From Branchiostoma floridae (Eukaryota; Chordata; Leptocardii; Amphioxiformes; Branchiostomatidae): a stretch of 64,000 nucleotides of DNA. The stretch covers positions 6,726,369 to 6,790,368 of the forward strand of contig NC_049986.1 of the NCBI RefSeq assembly GCF_000003815.2. The letters are read 5' to 3'. The notes under the pieces are model-generated. The model was not told the DNA's origin and did no database searches. It saw only the letters and a program-made list of their open reading frames with translations. Shown in pieces: positions 55,250-64,000 of the stretch. The position numbers and the translations under genes are program-made. Numbering within the stretch: the first letter of the stretch is position 1; each line of letters begins with the position of its first letter.

Positions 55250-55707
55250 CATGTAGAAAGTACCATTATGATAATGAATATCATGTAGTTTTAAAGAGGG
55301 CAGGATGGACTGCATATAGAAAACGGGTGATTATCATCATTATCAAACTATGAACGACATGTTTACTTAATGGTTTTAATGTTGGCATGAATGTGGTGCA
55401 GAGAGCAAGATGTCTGATTCTTTATTGCAAAAATATTGATATCTTTCTATCTTAATTATGGTTTATACATCTGGTTGCAGCTGCAGTTTGCATTTGTCTG
55501 AGATCTAAGTCTCCTTTGGAAAATCTTTACAGAAAAGTAGTACTAGTGTTTTCATCCTCTGAACAGTCATAAACGTTTCTTTTCCACATATTTATTGATA
55601 TGACCTAGATTTTTATGTATCATGTATACGTGAGGCATGTGTTATGTGACCACTCAGGACTAATTAATGCTCCAGACACCTAAAGAGAAAACACAATATT
55701 ATGGTTC

Positions 55708-55890
55708 TTCAATTAGTCTGGCCTTTTATATATTAGTCTGGCCTTAATTTATATATTAGTGTGTCGAAAACTAGCTATAGGAGACATTCATTTGATTCCA
55801 TTCACTTTTCGTTCAATTAGTCTGGCCTTTTATATATAAGTGCGTTGAAAACAAGGAGACATTCATATGATTCGATTCACTTTTTGACAG
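55708..55890. repeat. Tandem duplication, about 103-bp unit
   Basis: Two copies start 'ttcaattagtctggcctttt' at about 55708 and 55811 and share 'ggagacattcat' and 'gattc.attcactttt'. The first has an additional small internal duplication. Confidence 0.75.
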
Positions 55891-56144
55891 TACATACCTA
55901 TGCTTAAAAGTGCGTTTCCCATGGCATTGTTTTGCATTGTGGCATCTAAAGTATAATGTCGACAGCAACCAAAAACTGAATACGCTAGCAGCTAGCCTTC
56001 AGAAATCAACGTTTCCAGCTTGCTGTGGTTTGCGGACTACACCAGACCTGTTCAACTGACGTCAGGGTGACTGCGTGCGAACTCTGAGGGACTTCACACA
56101 GGCAGCAGGCAACGGTCTAAGACATTCAACATCCTTCAGCCTAC

Positions 56145-56420
56145 AGCCGGGTAACAATTCTCTGTTAAACACCCTTCAGCAAGGTAACAAGGCTCCGTTA
56201 AACACCCTTCAGCCAGGTACCAAGGCTTCGTTAAACACCCTTCAGCAAGGTAACAGGGCTCCGTTAAACACCCTTCAGCCAGGTAACAATTCTCCGTTAA
56301 AGACCCTTCAGCAAGGTAACAAGGCTCCGTTAAACACCCTTCAGCCAGGCAACAAGGCTCCGTTAAACACCCTTTAGCCGAGTAAATAGCCTCTGTAAGT
56401 TAAACACCCTTTAGCCAGGT
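56145..56420 (+). repeat. 33-bp minisatellite upstream of the LRR receptor
   Basis: About eight units of 'gttaaacacccttcagcaag' plus 'gtaacaaggctcc' (33 bp). Alternate units carry CAGCAAGGT or CAGCCAGGT, giving a 66-bp higher-order pattern. In one frame the units stay open and would read LNTLQQGNKAP / LNTLQPGNKAP, but the open stretch 56060-56376 contains no ATG. It could lie in the receptor's 5' leader, since the ATG is only about 145 bp downstream. Confidence 0.85.
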
Positions 56421-56563
56421 AACAACGGGACGAAGCTACAAACTTAAGACTTTGGAGGACAAGAACTGCTTCAAAAATAACATTACAGACAATATCAATT
56501 TTTTGAGAACTGTACATATCTGTTTATAAACAAAGCTGACAAAGTAGGGATATCATCTTTACA

Positions 56564-58813
56564 ATGAGGCCCATATTTTCATGTATACGGATTGTTCTTG
56601 CCTTGTCACTAGTGTTGAACACGTCATCAAAACAGACATGCTCTCTGATGTGTGAGAGGAGCGAGTGGACTCTCTGCATGCCCGAAAACAAAAATATTTT
56701 TGACCTAACCTTGCTCACTAAATATTCCAGTTATTTCAAAACATACTGTCTTTCTTGTAACGGACAAAAATGTTCGTCTGAAGTTGTCCACAGCCCGGTA
56801 AGCGGTTTTATTAAAAATGTTGAATGGTTTGCTCTGAGGGGTTTTCAATTCGGGACGCTATCGCCAGAAAAATTAGATTTCCTCAACGCTGGCCCAGTCT
56901 CGGCACTTTTTCTCATTGCTTCAGGAATAACAGACGTGGAAAACAATCCTTTCCAAGCATTTACAGAGCTAAGGAACTTGTTTCTCAATTATAACATGAT
57001 AACATGCATACCTAAAGACTTTTTCGGCATTTCGCGCCAGTCCTCCCTCACTCAGTTTTCGATTACTCACAATAACATATCCACTTTGGACCCGGGCTGT
57101 TTTCGAAATCTGAACAGCCTTTCTACCTTAGATCTACAGAGCAACGCTCTGGTAGAACTACAGGGGCATTGGTTTTCTGGGCTTGGACGACTGAAAATAC
57201 TACTTCTCAATGATAACCAAATTGAGAGCATTTCGCCAAATGCGTTTAATGCCTTACCCCAGGTACAGTTTATAGGACTAAGTCACAATAAGGTGGTATG
57301 TCTTGATGGGGATGCGTTGAGGATTAGACAACTTAAAAGAGTTACACTTAGCGGAAGTCATCTATTAGTTTCCAGTGACTATACCGCACGTCGCATGCCT
57401 TGGAATATTATGCTCTTTAGTTGCAATAATCAACATACAAAACAATGGGTAGGAATTGAGGTTGGTGGGATGGTTTTACACATAAATTATGATGTCCCTG
57501 ACAGATTCATAATTGAATGGTTTAGTCGGTCACAGACGAGGCCTAATGTTCCGCTCGATAAGGACAAATGTCGCCTACTTCGCCAAGTCTTTGTGGGTAA
57601 TTTGGCGCACGGTCTTCCCTTCATCGTTATAGCAAAGAACAGGGAAAAGGACTCCCACGAAGCTTTTGCCACTCAATGTTCAAAGGCGTGGAAAATGTCA
57701 GGTGGGATTAATGTGGCATTAAAGGGTGGTTCCAGCTTGCGAGTCGCTGGCATAGGAAATAGTCACGAGCCAGGTTCCCTTAGAGAAGAGGGTTTCAGTG
57801 TAGTGGGAAGGAATGAAAAAGAGCGTCATGCAAACAAAGACAGTGGAGATTTCATGGCAGATGTTCCATGCTTTCCTCTCATTCAAAATAAAAAGGACAT
57901 TTCGTCCTCTAAAGTGTCCACGTTACAAGAAGCAGATGACGAGCTGTGTTCTGATAGAGAGACTTTTGGTAGCAACGACAACGTTTTTACCTCAGAAACA
58001 AGTGTGATACTTGTTGTGAATGCATCTGTGGCCACTCCTTATGATACAGGAAGCAGACTGACTGTAGCAGAAAACATAACCGCTACGCCGTTCTTTCCAA
58101 TAAACGTAACCGAAAATCCAGAAACACAGAACAAAATAGCCCAGACAACCCTTGGAGTACGGCTTCCTTCTCTCAATAGAACTAATACAGCTGCCGATGT
58201 GGTCAACGATAGAACTGTGAACATTTCTGTCATAGTAGGCTCTGTGGTAGGTCCACTCATTCTCATGATCAGTGTTGCCTTGTTTTGCTACGTGTGCAGA
58301 AAGAGAATTAGAAATCATCAAAACAAAGATGAAGGCGGAGAAGAGAATAAACCAACAGTCCTTCATTCTCTTTCGAGTTTTCCTAGTGTCATACAGAGTT
58401 CTAGTAAGGTGCAGGATAATTTACACACGCCTGAAACGCACGGGGCAGAAAGCACGCACAGCAAAGGCTGTGGTTTGTCGAGTCAGACCTCTCAAGCGGC
58501 TACAATAAACTGCTATGAGCAGATCAACAAAGATAAAGAGTATGTTCCATTGGGGCACAACTATAGCGAAATAAAAGACGAGGACACCAGCAATCTTCCC
58601 AAGGAGCACAACTATAGCGAAATAAAAGACATAGACACCAGCAATCTTCCCAAGGGGGAGGTAACTTTCTACGCCGCCACCGCTGTTGTAGACTTATCAA
58701 CTACAACTAGTCATGGCTCTACAGGCGCGCTATATGATACAGCCAGCAACACAGAAACATACGTGAAGGGTGGACATGGTGAAGCTCGTCGACCAAGAGC
58801 ACACACCTTATAA
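56564..58813 (+). CDS. LRR type I membrane receptor with YxxI/L-rich cytoplasmic tail
   Basis: An intact single-exon ORF of 749 codons. The first Met is followed by a basic-hydrophobic signal peptide (about 1-21). A Cys-rich N-terminal cap follows (C26, C30, C38, C62, C65, C70). About six 24-residue leucine-rich repeats span about 112-256, with cores such as LSTLDLQSNALVEL and LKILLLNDNQIESI. No standard Cys-rich LRRCT cap is evident. Residues 290-550 are unassigned and later Ser/Thr-rich with sequons (486, 504, 514, 538, 553). A transmembrane helix lies at about 555-578, followed by RKRIR. The tail has YEQI (651), YVPL (660), YSEI (667) and YSEI (684). In known receptors such motifs recruit SH2 proteins when phosphorylated; an immune or adhesion role is inferred. 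An AATAAA at 59296-59301 may end the mRNA. I recognise the architecture, not a named gene. Confidence 0.92.
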   Translation: MRPIFSCIRIVLALSLVLNTSSKQTCSLMCERSEWTLCMPENKNIFDLTLLTKYSSYFKTYCLSCNGQKCSSEVVHSPVSGFIKNVEWFALRGFQFGTLSPEKLDFLNAGPVSALFLIASGITDVENNPFQAFTELRNLFLNYNMITCIPKDFFGISRQSSLTQFSITHNNISTLDPGCFRNLNSLSTLDLQSNALVELQGHWFSGLGRLKILLLNDNQIESISPNAFNALPQVQFIGLSHNKVVCLDGDALRIRQLKRVTLSGSHLLVSSDYTARRMPWNIMLFSCNNQHTKQWVGIEVGGMVLHINYDVPDRFIIEWFSRSQTRPNVPLDKDKCRLLRQVFVGNLAHGLPFIVIAKNREKDSHEAFATQCSKAWKMSGGINVALKGGSSLRVAGIGNSHEPGSLREEGFSVVGRNEKERHANKDSGDFMADVPCFPLIQNKKDISSSKVSTLQEADDELCSDRETFGSNDNVFTSETSVILVVNASVATPYDTGSRLTVAENITATPFFPINVTENPETQNKIAQTTLGVRLPSLNRTNTAADVVNDRTVNISVIVGSVVGPLILMISVALFCYVCRKRIRNHQNKDEGGEENKPTVLHSLSSFPSVIQSSSKVQDNLHTPETHGAESTHSKGCGLSSQTSQAATINCYEQINKDKEYVPLGHNYSEIKDEDTSNLPKEHNYSEIKDIDTSNLPKGEVTFYAATAVVDLSTTTSHGSTGALYDTASNTETYVKGGHGEARRPRAHTL
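58553..58654 (+). repeat. 51-bp in-frame tandem duplication in the receptor tail
   Basis: Residues 664-680 (GHNYSEIKDEDTSNLPK) and 681-697 (EHNYSEIKDIDTSNLPK) are adjacent copies differing at two residues. Each carries one YSEI motif, so the duplication doubled a potential phosphotyrosine site. Confidence 0.95.
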
Positions 58814-59295
58814 AGAAAAACAGTCTGTTACAGGCAGCTCAGTTCATATAGACATTTATATACGTGTATAGCATCAAATCTGATTTGATTTATTTGGCTG
58901 TATAGAGAGAAATACAACCAGGGCTGCCCGACTAGCTGGAGGCTATTATCAAGGGCTAAGGGCTAACCCTGAATGCAAATGTTCATTGCATTCACCAGCG
59001 ACCTATATTGTAATAAGGTCAAGCTCTTACCAATTGAGATTTGCTAATTTTTAAAGTTGCATTTTTTTAAACAGGTTTATCAACTGTGTTACATATCATG
59101 GTATTTAATACAATGAAATATGTGCACTTGTTCTTGACATAATCAATTTCTTATTGTGTAATTTTGCATAAATGTAATATGAATGTTTGTGGAGTATATG
59201 AACATAGATATACATGGCCTCATCAACTTTGCAACGCCCATTCTTACATTGAACCATTGAGGCTCTAGGTATTTTGTGGAACAAACTGCAAATGT

Positions 59296-59301
59296 AATAA
59301 A
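59296..59301 (+). terminator. Candidate polyadenylation signal of the LRR receptor
   Basis: First AATAAA I noticed downstream of the stop, about 480 bp away. No cleavage-site evidence is available. Confidence 0.35.
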
Positions 59302-59637
59302 ACACGTTTCATATGCATTTACTGCTCACAGCGCCATTTTCTTATACAAATGTATTCCCATTAATTTTATTTCACTTTGCTTCATACTTCGTTCCTTTTC
59401 ATTTCCTTTCGCTTATTTTCATTCCTTTTCGCACTTTCGGTACACCACTTAGAATGACTGTAATGGACTGACTTTGATACCCAAAATTATATGTAAACTA
59501 ATGGGCACAAAGTCGAGTCCAAGTCAAACATGGAACTGAATCAAAGAAATAGAAAATCGAATGTAGGATATGGTCTCTCACAGATGTTTCTGCCCCCAAA
59601 CCTCCATGGCCATTTCGTTGGTTCTTATAATAAAGCC

Positions 59638-60238
59638 GGGCCCTTCACACGAGAGCAAGAATCAGCCGGAATGCCGTCGGAATGAAAATTCTTTTCTATT
59701 CCTATGGTATATTCCTGGCAATTCGTAGTGTGTTCCAGACATTCTAACTGCATTCCAGCTATTTGTGCCCGTTCTTTTGGCCGGCCTGAAAGTTTTTGAC
59801 ATGTTACAAATTGTCGAGGTACATTCGAAGAAATATTGAATGGCATTCGATCGATGATTCGAAGTGTATTGAGTGTATTCTAACTATTCTAACTGCAGTA
59901 TGACTGCATTCTGCGGCATTACAACATTATTAGAAACATTCTTATCTCATTCGATGGAGAACCAAAATGGCAAGCCATTTCAAATCCTGCCCGAATGCGG
60001 CGAAAAGGATATATGAAATGCAGTAAGAATTTCTCGAATACAGTACAAATTCCCAGGAATAGAAAAGACTTTTAATTCTGACGGCATTTGGGCTCATTCC
60101 TTCTTGTGTGAAGGGGATATAAGGTCCATTTGGAAGTCCCACTCGGAATTATCCCTAATATGATATGAATTTTGAAAATACTTCATTCCGACTGATTCTG
60201 CTTGATTCCTGCTAATTCGGTTTCAGTGTGAAGGCCCT
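59638..60238. mobile_element. TIR element, GGGCCTTCACA family (about 600 bp)
   Basis: The left end 'gggcccttcacacgagagc' with 'aagaatcagccggaatg' is mirrored by the right end 'cattccgactgattctgct' through 'ttcagtgtgaaggccc'. A nested shorter pair of ends (near 60115, 'gtgtgaaggggat') matches the partial copy at 34472-34630. Non-coding. Confidence 0.7.
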
Positions 60239-60972
60239 ATAAGTTCATACCACCTGTAGCAGCTTTGCACTACCTGTTCATCATGCAGTGTCTTTTAAAA
60301 CTTTATGACCCAAATCTATTCAGTGTCCTACATAGCAATACGGATGATTCATAACCCACATAATTGGTTATTAAAGTGTAAGAGGTCTACTTCACTTTTA
60401 AGTGTAAAATCAATGAACACAAAATGCCCCACTATTTGTCAAGTGCCACAGACACCAACAAATCACCATTAGCTATCCTGATTCTATCAAACCTTAATTG
60501 AAAGTATGAAATCTGATGTACTGGATCATTACTGTATACCATTACTGGGGATCAATCTTTTGAAATTAAACAGCATAGATAAAATACTGATGGCATATCA
60601 ACTTACTATACTTCCTACGTACAATAAGTGTAAGTAGTTAAAACACAATTATTCTTTTCTAACGAAAAAACATTTATTCTAAATTTGACTTAATGGTATA
60701 TACATATCAATTTTTATTTTGCCATGTTAATCAAACTAGACGAATACTTTGGTTAGTAATGATACATACTAGATAGATTATCAGGTACCTTAACAGAATC
60801 TGAAGTTTTAAGTATTCCAGTGATGCTGTATCATAGTTTGCAGTCAGACAATAAAGTCAAACAAATTGATTTTAGAAAATACTTAGTATATGATTGTTCC
60901 CGAGAAGAATGGCAGTTTTATCAGATAGCACATGACATAAGAGCTTTAAAGATTAATGTTTACAATTCCCAG

Positions 60973-61331
60973 CCCACACAAATTTTATTTGTTGCTTGTC
61001 GAATCATCTGTCCATTTTTTCTCATTTTCAAAAAAAAAATCCTGAGAAAAAATTATACACTCAGGTTTTGCTATCACAAACCAAATACTGCCATTCAGAG
61101 CCACATATTTTGGTCTAAAAACAATGCCTTTTATTCAGAATATTAGTAACAAATCAAAGGAAGGGATTCAATTGCATAAAATGCCATTAAACTCCTCAGG
61201 CTGTTGTTTTTGTGTCATCTAAGCTGAATAATCATCTTCACCCCAGGTCTTTTGAAACTTTTTTTTTCAATCTGTTGGTTCAATTTTTTTCTGAAATAAT
61301 CCGAGAAGCAACAAATAAATTTGGTGCGGCT
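60973..61331. mobile_element. TIR element, TAGGCCAC family, copy 3
   Basis: Starts 'cccacacaaattttatttgt' and ends 'gagaagcaacaaataaattt' with GGTGCGGC. Same orientation and interior order as copy 2. Confidence 0.75.
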
Positions 61332-63810
61332 ATAGCTTAAAATCAAATGGATGATTTTTACGACAAACAGTGCTAGAAAATTACTTGACCTCCTTTCACG
61401 ACCTCCCTTCCCAAACATGACGGAACATCACACTGTCACAGTTCCTATCGATTTGGGCCTCAACAGCCAAAATCTCTGCCATGAATTGCGTCTGGGTCAA
61501 TTGTAATGGGTTCGTTGCTCTGAAGGCTTCAAGGCTGGCTGGCTTTTATGTGCTCGGGTTTCTGATTTTAATTGTTCCATGGCAATGCGCCATTAGAAGT
61601 GCAGCATTTTGTCAATAACTGTACAAAATAGGTAGAGGGCATATATTACATGTATATGTATGTATGTGCAGCTCTTTGTTTTAAGGCTCCAGATGAAATT
61701 GATAGAACTTTTATTACACACGAACACACTAGCATGGCTGCACACAGTAACACAGACGTATGTGCACAAACATGCATGCACAAAAACACATAAAACTCTT
61801 ACGCACACATGAGCTATAAAGGTTCTTTCACTGTGAATTGAAATCTAATGTCTTTTACAAACAGTAACCTCTACCAACACAGGGGTGTTAAAACATAGGG
61901 GGTGACACTTCCCCCTTAATTCATGGCAAAGCAAGAATTGCAAAGGAAAATGACACAACACACAGGCTTAAAGGTTGAACTTGAATCACTGTAAATATTT
62001 TGCTATACAATAGCACCCCCTGTTGATGAAAACTAGTATTACAGAAATGTGAGCAAGAGTACTTGACAAGTATTCATTGCCTCCTGCTGTCAAAATTCAA
62101 AATTGAATATGGTTTTAAAAGCATTAACTAATACCAACTGTTTTGGGTATTATATAAAAAAAGCCCAACAGCTATGTCACTGAACCAAACACTTTAAATT
62201 TGCCCTGGACTGGCAGAAGTAATATCACATCTCTGGCAAGAAGTGCACAATGCTTACAGCTCAATTTTTTTCTCTACAAAACAGTATATCTCTGCACTGG
62301 TTTTCCTTCGAAATTTAGACTCATGCATACCTGAAATAGATGCACTTCCCAAATCTACCAAAAGGTGACTCTTCTAAAGCCTTGTAGTCCAAACTTTGGC
62401 AACTGCAGTTCCTGCCTTGTCTGACAGAACTGATCAGGGATATATTTAACATTACCATACTTAAGATATTTTGCAATGTTACATAATTCATTAAGGCAAA
62501 GAAATGAGGTACTCTTATCATCTTGATGATAGATGTATAATAGATGTGTAAAAAATTATCCTACATCAAAGGTGTCAATTAGTAGCTATTCTATTACTGA
62601 CAATGTTTGCTTGCCTAATGTAACGTTACAATGTACACAATGTTTAACATTTGAAGAAAATTTTAATTGCGCACTATGTATCACATGATAACAAAAAAGA
62701 ATGTTGAACATGATGCATATAATGACTTCATGTAAGGAAGACAAAAGCAATCAATGGTGGAAGTAAAAACAAAATATACACTTAAGCATGAATTTTTCTT
62801 GTACAATGTATTTAAGAAATGACTAAGGTAACGTAGAAATGTTTGTGGTGCTCTTGATGGCCACTTCACTGCAAACTTTAAAAAAACCGCAAACATTTAT
62901 TCATTATACAAAATATAGTATGTGACAGTCTATGCCGCTACCATGAACTTAAAACCGTCACCACAAACACTCCATTTTCCTGCTACAACAAACTTAAATT
63001 TATTTACAGTAATTAGAGGCAAATTGTGACATAGGCTAACTATTACCAATTAGGTGGCCAGTGCTCTGTAGTCATTTGTATGTATATGTCTGTATATGAT
63101 AGCAACACCCTATAGAGACAACTAACGGCACAGAGGAATTGTCGATGGGATTTACACGCAACATATGGCCTTGAATATAGGCTGATGAAACCCCTATAGA
63201 GGAAAGAGACTGCTTTTGTACTGTAACAGAATGATATATAATAAACTATTTTTCACATTCCTTTTACACTTAGATTAAGACTTAAGACAGCACTTAAAGC
63301 TTTCAACAACAGGCCAATTGCTCTGCTATTACCGGTAGTAGTAATGACTCATTTTATCTTTACAGCTAATTATGAGATATCCAAGATGGCTACAAACACT
63401 GGGACAAAATGCAGTAACTGTTAAACTGGTAAACATTTAATGTCAGCCTTTGTACTTGACAAAAAAGCCATGTACAATGCAAAAATATCTTTATCATCAA
63501 ATGTTTAAGTAAAATTTCTTACCGTGATCTGATGTGACATTGTCTTGTCATTATTCCCGTTCTACCTACTGACTTCCATATCAACCCGTTCAAACAAACT
63601 GGTACAAAATTCCAATTTGAATAAGACCATAAAATAGACAAAGAATTTACAGAAATTGAAGTATTAACTGGTTGTACAGTTAATTGTGGTAATGTACATG
63701 TATCTACAGGTTGCTGACGATATCCCTGATCCAGACAAAAAGACTGATCAAATTTCAAAATACAAAGTAACATACTCCGTACCAGCAAGGCAACATTTAT
63801 CAATAAAGGG

Positions 63811-63980
63811 TTAATGCCCCGGCCCGAGGTGTATATGGTGAGATAATCCCTGGTCAGGGGCGATAACTACCGAATAAACCACCGAGTGAGCGTAGCGAAC
63901 GAGGTGGTTTATGAGGTGGTTATCGCCCCTGACCAGGGATTATCTCACCATATACACCGAGGATAGGGCTGAGGCATTAA
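63811..63980. mobile_element. Near-perfect palindromic fold-back element
   Basis: The 170-bp unit runs from TTAATGCC to GGCATTAA. Arms 63828-63867 and 63919-63958 are perfect inverse copies over 40 bp. The pairing continues inward through ATAAACCACC / GGTGGTTTAT to a small loop around 'gagtgagcgtagcgaac'. No ORF. It looks like a MITE that can fold completely on itself. Confidence 0.88.
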
Positions 63981-64000
63981 CGTTATTATCATATAGCCTA

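Larger units (their letters stand above)
38630..56140. other. Intergenic region rich in mobile elements
   Basis: No intact gene recognised between the 36.7-38.6 kb locus and the LRR receptor. The repeats and insertions within it are listed separately. Stretches 38.9-40.0, 41.1-43.5, 47.4-48.1, 48.7-49.9 and 50.4-51.8 kb are plain sequence in which I see no gene. Confidence 0.7.
58814..64000. other. Intergenic region right of the LRR receptor
   Basis: Contains a possible polyadenylation signal at 59296, TIR elements at 59638-60238 and 60973-61331, and the palindrome at 63811-63980. Between 61.4 and 63.8 kb I see only AT-rich sequence without a gene. Confidence 0.7.

Noticed and set aside
56060-56377. 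Open frame with 11-residue LNTLQQGNKAP repeats as a secreted or structural repeat protein
   Set aside because: The frame has no ATG (the apparent start is GTG) and is bounded by stops; it is explained by a 33-bp minisatellite. Kept as a repeat.
57992-58366. Minus-strand ORF of 124 codons opposite the LRR receptor
   Set aside because: Shadow of the receptor coding sequence in the opposite strand; no independent support.

Overview
The window is a piece of animal nuclear genome from an invertebrate deuterostome. A cephalochordate (amphioxus) is my best guess, not a proof. The grounds are GT-AG introns of up to about 11 kb, AT-rich non-coding DNA packed with short inverted-repeat transposons and minisatellites, three runs of N from a shotgun assembly, a chordate-like KCNT potassium channel, and a single-exon leucine-rich-repeat membrane receptor. 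There is no operon, CRISPR array or other prokaryotic structure. The non-transposon coding content I can support is two genes plus one unrecognised, probably broken, coding locus.

Positions 1-24.3 kb, minus strand: the 5' part of a sodium-activated potassium channel (KCNT / Slack-Slick / Slo2 family). I rebuilt ten coding exons from splice sites and codon phase: 23977-23901, 23755-23676, 12548-12449, 10797-10689, 10158-10099, 9398-9324, 4349-4266, 3606-3512, 3002-2822 and 268-104. They join in frame to 342 codons, from the initiator Met through S1-S6 and the TVGYGD filter to the start of the first RCK domain. The gene runs off the left edge. Its introns hold an 8-bp-TSD hAT-like element, about 160-bp and 110-bp satellites, several MITEs and a tandem pair of near-identical 182-bp elements. 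Two MITEs end within about 45 bases of a splice donor.

Positions 24.3-56 kb: about 32 kb with no clear intact gene. It holds a graveyard of mobile elements. These include a tRNA-derived SINE split by a piggyBac-like insertion at TTAA, with an unsplit SINE copy elsewhere in the window; a second TTAA-flanked element inside a hAT-like copy; a near-palindromic fold-back family; a TTAGGCCTAG-ended MITE family; and several satellites. At 36.7-38.6 kb there are protein-like segments on the minus strand with plausible splice sites and a frameshift, an unrecognised gene or pseudogene.

Positions 56.1-58.8 kb, plus strand: a 33-bp minisatellite followed by an intact 749-residue type I membrane protein. 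It has a signal peptide, about six LRRs, one transmembrane segment and a cytoplasmic tail with four YxxI/L tyrosine motifs, two of them created by a 51-bp tandem duplication. It looks like an innate-immune or adhesion receptor that signals through SH2 proteins; that role is inferred. Positions 58.8-64 kb are intergenic, with more MITEs and a striking 170-bp palindrome at the right end. The two genes show no sign of acting together.
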